Source: DATFLS01 sp964413425 (GTDB lineage: Bacteria > Fidelibacterota > JAANXI01). Taken from it: a stretch of 16,799 nt of DNA. The stretch spans positions 1 through 16,799 of the forward strand of contig CAYPST010000094.1 in NCBI GenBank assembly GCA_964413425.1. Reading direction: 5' to 3'. Below the pieces are notes generated by a model. It was given only the letters and a program-made list of their open reading frames with translations, was not told the DNA's origin and searched no databases. Within the stretch, counting starts at the first letter, position 1. Every line of letters begins with the position of its first letter. This document shows, piece after piece, positions 14,083 to 16,799 of the stretch. The translations under genes were made by a program, and so were the position numbers.

Positions 14083-14182
14083 TGGGGGTGCCGGCCCATT
14101 CGGTATCTGAAGCAGAAAAGTCGGAAGGCCGGCTGAGAAAAGACCCATCGAACCTGATCTGGATAATACCAGCGGAGGGAGA
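14083..14182 (+). promoter_or_regulatory. Second TPP riboswitch, upstream of the TonB-dependent receptor
   Basis: GGGGGTGCC (14084-14092), GGCTGAGA (14131-14138), GACCC (14142-14146), GAACCTGATCTGGATAATAC (14150-14169) and CAGCGGAGGGAGAA form a complete, highly conserved THI box. P3 is a perfect 7-bp stem, GCCGGCC/GGCCGGC (14090-14096/14127-14133), with a 30-nt insertion in its loop, longer than in riboswitch 1. It begins about 30 nt after the tenA stop. I found no strong promoter between the two, so it may lie within a longer thi transcript. Confidence 0.97.
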
Positions 14183-14191
14183 AGAGACTCG

Positions 14192-14229
14192 AAAAAGCTG
14201 CTTCTTCCGCTGGGGAAGCAGCTTTTTTT
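14192..14229 (+). terminator. Intrinsic terminator, expression platform of TPP riboswitch 2
   Basis: A perfect 13-bp stem (14192-14204 with 14215-14227) with a 10-nt loop leads into a run of seven T's (14223-14229). It should stop transcription before the receptor gene when TPP is bound, and would also terminate transcripts coming through from the thi operon. Confidence 0.9.
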
Positions 14230-14257
14230 ATAATAAAGTTCCGAAAAGGAGAGTAAA

Positions 14258-16726
14258 ATGAAGCAATTCACAACTATAATTTTTTGCCTGATTGTGCTTG
14301 CAAATACCGCATGGGCAGACACGCGCGTTGTCGGACAGGTGATCGATCAGGAGACACAGGAGCCATTGGAAGGCGTCAATGTCGTGCTTGTGGGCACCGG
14401 CACGGGGGCAGCGACCGATGCGGAGGGGAACTTTACAATCCGGAATGTGGAAGCGGGGACCTATAAGATTCGGGCAAGCCATATCGGATATGCCAGGGTC
14501 ACAAGAGAGGTGGAAGTGAGCGGGGATGAAGTGCGGGTTCACTTTGCCCTGGAGCCGGGTTATCTGGTGGCGCCGCAAGTAATCGTGGAACCGACCAGGG
14601 CGGTGGAACGGGAGACGCCGATGACGTTCTCCACCATCAGTGAGGAAGAATTGGAATTCCGGGATCAGATTCAGGACATTCCACTCATGCTTTCTGACCT
14701 TCCCTCCACGAAAACCTATTCGGAAACCGGTACCGGTATCGGATACAGTTACCTCAATATCCGGGGATTTGATCAGCGGCGGATTTCTGTTCTTATCAAT
14801 GGGGTGCCCCAGAATGATCCGGAAGATCACAATGTCTACTGGATTGATTTTTATGATCTGGCAGGTTCTCTCAAGGATATCCAGGTACAGCGCGGCGCCG
14901 GAACGGCATTTTACGGTCCGGCCTCCATTGGCGGAAGTGTGAACCTCATTACGCAGAATTATTCCAGAGAACCCACCCTGCAGTTTGAATCCATGTACGG
15001 AAGTTACAATACCAGAAAAGCCAGCCTGGAGGGCAGTACCGGGATCCTTGGCAATCACTGGATCGGCTATGGCCGCCTGACCAGGATCACCACCGATAAC
15101 TACCGGGATTGGTCCTGGATGGAATTCTGGCGATATTTTGCCGGAGTGGGCTATTTCAGCAAAGACCATATCCTTAAAATCCAGGCGTACGGCGGTCCCC
15201 AGGAAGATGGATTGGCTTTTTACGGCATTCCCAAAGATTATATCAGCGATCGGGAGAAGCGCACAATAAACTACAGCAGTGCCACCAGAGATGAGGAGTG
15301 GTTTAACCAGCCACACTATGAAATTCTACACCAGTGGCAGTTAAGTGAAAATCTCACTATGAATAACACCCTCTATTATATCCGGGGGTATGGATACTTT
15401 GACTATGACGGTTCCTGGGCGCCACCCTCGTATTACAGATTGCCGGTGGAACAGTTCGCTCCCGACACCTGGAATCCGACGGAGGGGACTGTCTCTGTTG
15501 CTTCCAACACCATGATCAGGGCGTATGTGGATAACAACCAGGGCGGAGTGCTGCACAAATACACCTGGGATCACCAACGGGGCAGACTCACGGCCGGAAT
15601 TTCCATACGAGGGCATGAATCCCTGCACTGGGGAAGAATCCAGGAAAGCAACGGCCTTGTATTCACGGATTCGGTGGCGGCAGAAACGCAAACTGTAAGT
15701 CTCGGCAAAGCATATGTCGGGCACCAGGGGAATAAGTATTATCGGTACAACGGTGGTAAATCCATGTACTCGATTTTCGGCCACGAGACTTTCACGGTAG
15801 CGCCCAACATCTCGGTGCTGTTGGATCTGCAGGTCACCAGGAAACAGTATCGGTTCCGGAACGAAAAATACCTCCGTCACGAGTTTGATATCCCGTATCT
15901 GTTCATCAATCCCAGTGTCGGCGTGAATGTGAACTTCACTGAAAAAATAAACGGGTATGTCAACCTTTCCAGAACCACGCGGGAGCCCAGGTTGAAAAAT
16001 TATTATGACGCCGCCGAGGCCAGCCAGCCTTCGTCCTGGGGAGCGGTTGAGCCACAATTTGAGGCCAATTCAGATGGTTCGTATAACTACAATCATCCGC
16101 TGGTGAAACCGGAAACCTTATATGACCTGGAATTGGGCACCGGCTATAGGACATCTGTCGTTCAGTGGAATGCAAATGTGTACTACATGGATTTCCGCAA
16201 TGAGATCGTCAAGAACGGGCAGCTGGACCGGTTCGGGCAGCCGATTACCGGCAATGCCAGAAAAACGCGGCATTACGGTCTGGAATTGTCAGGCACCTGG
16301 AAACTGTCTCCATCCCTGCAGGTGAGCGGAAATACCTCCCTTTCCCGGAATAGATTTGTGGAATTCACCAGCTTCGGATGGGAGAGTCAGCAGACGCTGG
16401 ATGGCAATACTATTGCCGGATTCCCGGGAGTCATGGCGAACCTGCGGACTCGATATAATCCGGAACGTTTCTTCCTGGTGCTGGAAGGGCAATATGTCGG
16501 AAAACAGTATACGACAAATTTCGAAGAAGAGGGACCTGTGGTGGAGCCCTACAATGTCTGGAACTCACGAATCGGATACCGAATCCCTCTAAACGGGACC
16601 ACACTGCGGGCAACATTTACGATTCATAACCTCTTTGATGCCCTGTATGCCACGCACGGCGAAGGGGATGCTTTCTTTCCGGCCGCTCCCCGCGGATATT
16701 TCTTCAGTCTGCACTACGAAATTTAG
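14258..16726 (+). CDS. TonB-dependent outer-membrane receptor, predicted thiamine transporter
   Basis: This 822-residue protein begins with a signal peptide (about 1-20, ending NTAWA), followed by a carboxypeptidase-regulatory-like domain (about 22-98, with QEPLEGVNVVLVGTGTGAATD and GNFTIRNVEAGTY). The plug domain (about 105-232) shows LNIRGFDQRR, NGVPQND and RGAGTAFYGPASIGGSVNLI. The 22-strand barrel fills the rest and ends FFSLHYEI. It needs TonB-ExbBD energy from the inner membrane. No SusD-like partner follows, and at 822 residues it is shorter than typical SusC. The direct control by a TPP riboswitch supports uptake of thiamine or a precursor; TPP-regulated receptors of this kind were predicted in the Bacteroidetes group. 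AAAGGAGAG before the ATG is a good ribosome-binding site. Confidence 0.93.
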   Translation: MKQFTTIIFCLIVLANTAWADTRVVGQVIDQETQEPLEGVNVVLVGTGTGAATDAEGNFTIRNVEAGTYKIRASHIGYARVTREVEVSGDEVRVHFALEPGYLVAPQVIVEPTRAVERETPMTFSTISEEELEFRDQIQDIPLMLSDLPSTKTYSETGTGIGYSYLNIRGFDQRRISVLINGVPQNDPEDHNVYWIDFYDLAGSLKDIQVQRGAGTAFYGPASIGGSVNLITQNYSREPTLQFESMYGSYNTRKASLEGSTGILGNHWIGYGRLTRITTDNYRDWSWMEFWRYFAGVGYFSKDHILKIQAYGGPQEDGLAFYGIPKDYISDREKRTINYSSATRDEEWFNQPHYEILHQWQLSENLTMNNTLYYIRGYGYFDYDGSWAPPSYYRLPVEQFAPDTWNPTEGTVSVASNTMIRAYVDNNQGGVLHKYTWDHQRGRLTAGISIRGHESLHWGRIQESNGLVFTDSVAAETQTVSLGKAYVGHQGNKYYRYNGGKSMYSIFGHETFTVAPNISVLLDLQVTRKQYRFRNEKYLRHEFDIPYLFINPSVGVNVNFTEKINGYVNLSRTTREPRLKNYYDAAEASQPSSWGAVEPQFEANSDGSYNYNHPLVKPETLYDLELGTGYRTSVVQWNANVYYMDFRNEIVKNGQLDRFGQPITGNARKTRHYGLELSGTWKLSPSLQVSGNTSLSRNRFVEFTSFGWESQQTLDGNTIAGFPGVMANLRTRYNPERFFLVLEGQYVGKQYTTNFEEEGPVVEPYNVWNSRIGYRIPLNGTTLRATFTIHNLFDALYATHGEGDAFFPAAPRGYFFSLHYEI

Positions 16727-16799
16727 TCTGGATAATTGAGTCTATTTAGAAAACGCCTCGCCCCGAAGAATCATTTGGGGTAACATACAAGGGATGCCT
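16727..16799. other. Right flank: short hairpin and window edge
   Basis: CCCC and GGGG around a 12-nt loop (near 16761-16780) form a weak hairpin without a T-tract. The last bases read AAGGGATGCCT, which loosely resembles the 5' entry of a THI box (GGGGTGCC). Too little sequence remains to decide. Confidence 0.2.

Noticed and set aside
14228..15316. Long (362-codon) minus-strand frame opposite the receptor gene
   Set aside because: It lies antisense to a clear TonB-dependent receptor, has no family motifs and arises from the codon bias of the sense gene.
1..16799. CRISPR array, tRNA, rRNA, insertion sequence or prophage genes
   Set aside because: I saw no regularly spaced repeats, no tRNA- or rRNA-like sequence, and no transposase, integrase or phage protein in any frame.

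Overview
This 16.8 kb window is a B-vitamin locus from a bacterium. It carries three riboswitches (one FMN, two TPP), a complete riboflavin operon, a thiamine-salvage operon and a TPP-controlled TonB-dependent outer-membrane receptor. The receptor, its carboxypeptidase-regulatory-like N-terminal domain and the beta-rich exported protein at the left end indicate a diderm of the wider FCB group. Several genes have clear AAGGAG-type Shine-Dalgarno sites, and candidate promoters look like TTGNNN-17-TATAAT. That fits Bacteroidota proper poorly and fits lineages such as Marinimicrobiota, Calditrichota or Balneolota better. The taxonomic placement is inference; no marker gene is present.

Layout. Positions 1-373 are non-coding on the evidence available, with two strong inverted-repeat structures. 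374-1465 (minus) encodes an exported, probably outer-membrane protein. 1701-2777 (plus) encodes an EGY-like M50 intramembrane protease. A candidate promoter and an FMN riboswitch with terminator (2790-3069) lead into ribD-ribE-ribBA-ribH (3070-6511), which are tightly packed and supply every dedicated enzyme from GTP and ribulose-5-phosphate to riboflavin except the pyrimidine phosphatase. On the minus strand, and convergent with ribH, lie an OPT-family transporter, a YjjX-type ITP/XTP phosphatase (overlapping the transporter gene by 7 bp) and adenosine deaminase, probably one transcript (10318 to 6629).

A 414-bp divergent region (10319-10733) holds promoter candidates, two related CAAAT-N(2-3)-ATTTG dyads and the first TPP riboswitch with terminator. 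It reads into a HypE/AIR-synthase-like gene, thiE, thiD and tenA (10734-14051). There is no thiC, thiG, thiF, thiS, thiM or canonical thiL in the window. The locus therefore looks like a pathway that recovers pyrimidine (TenA, ThiD) and joins it to thiazole phosphate (ThiE). The HypE-like protein sits where ThiL would be expected. A second TPP riboswitch and terminator (14083-14229) directly follow tenA and precede the receptor gene (14258-16726), which is best read as a thiamine or thiamine-precursor importer.

The observations most worth pursuing are: the PurM-superfamily protein lacking both the HypE C-terminal Cys motif and the ThiL GGEDYEL motif in a TPP-riboswitch operon; an FMN-riboswitch terminator whose 3' arm appears to contain the ribD ribosome-binding site; a palindrome between thiD and tenA bracketed by 8-bp direct repeats; and the paired dyads in the divergent region.
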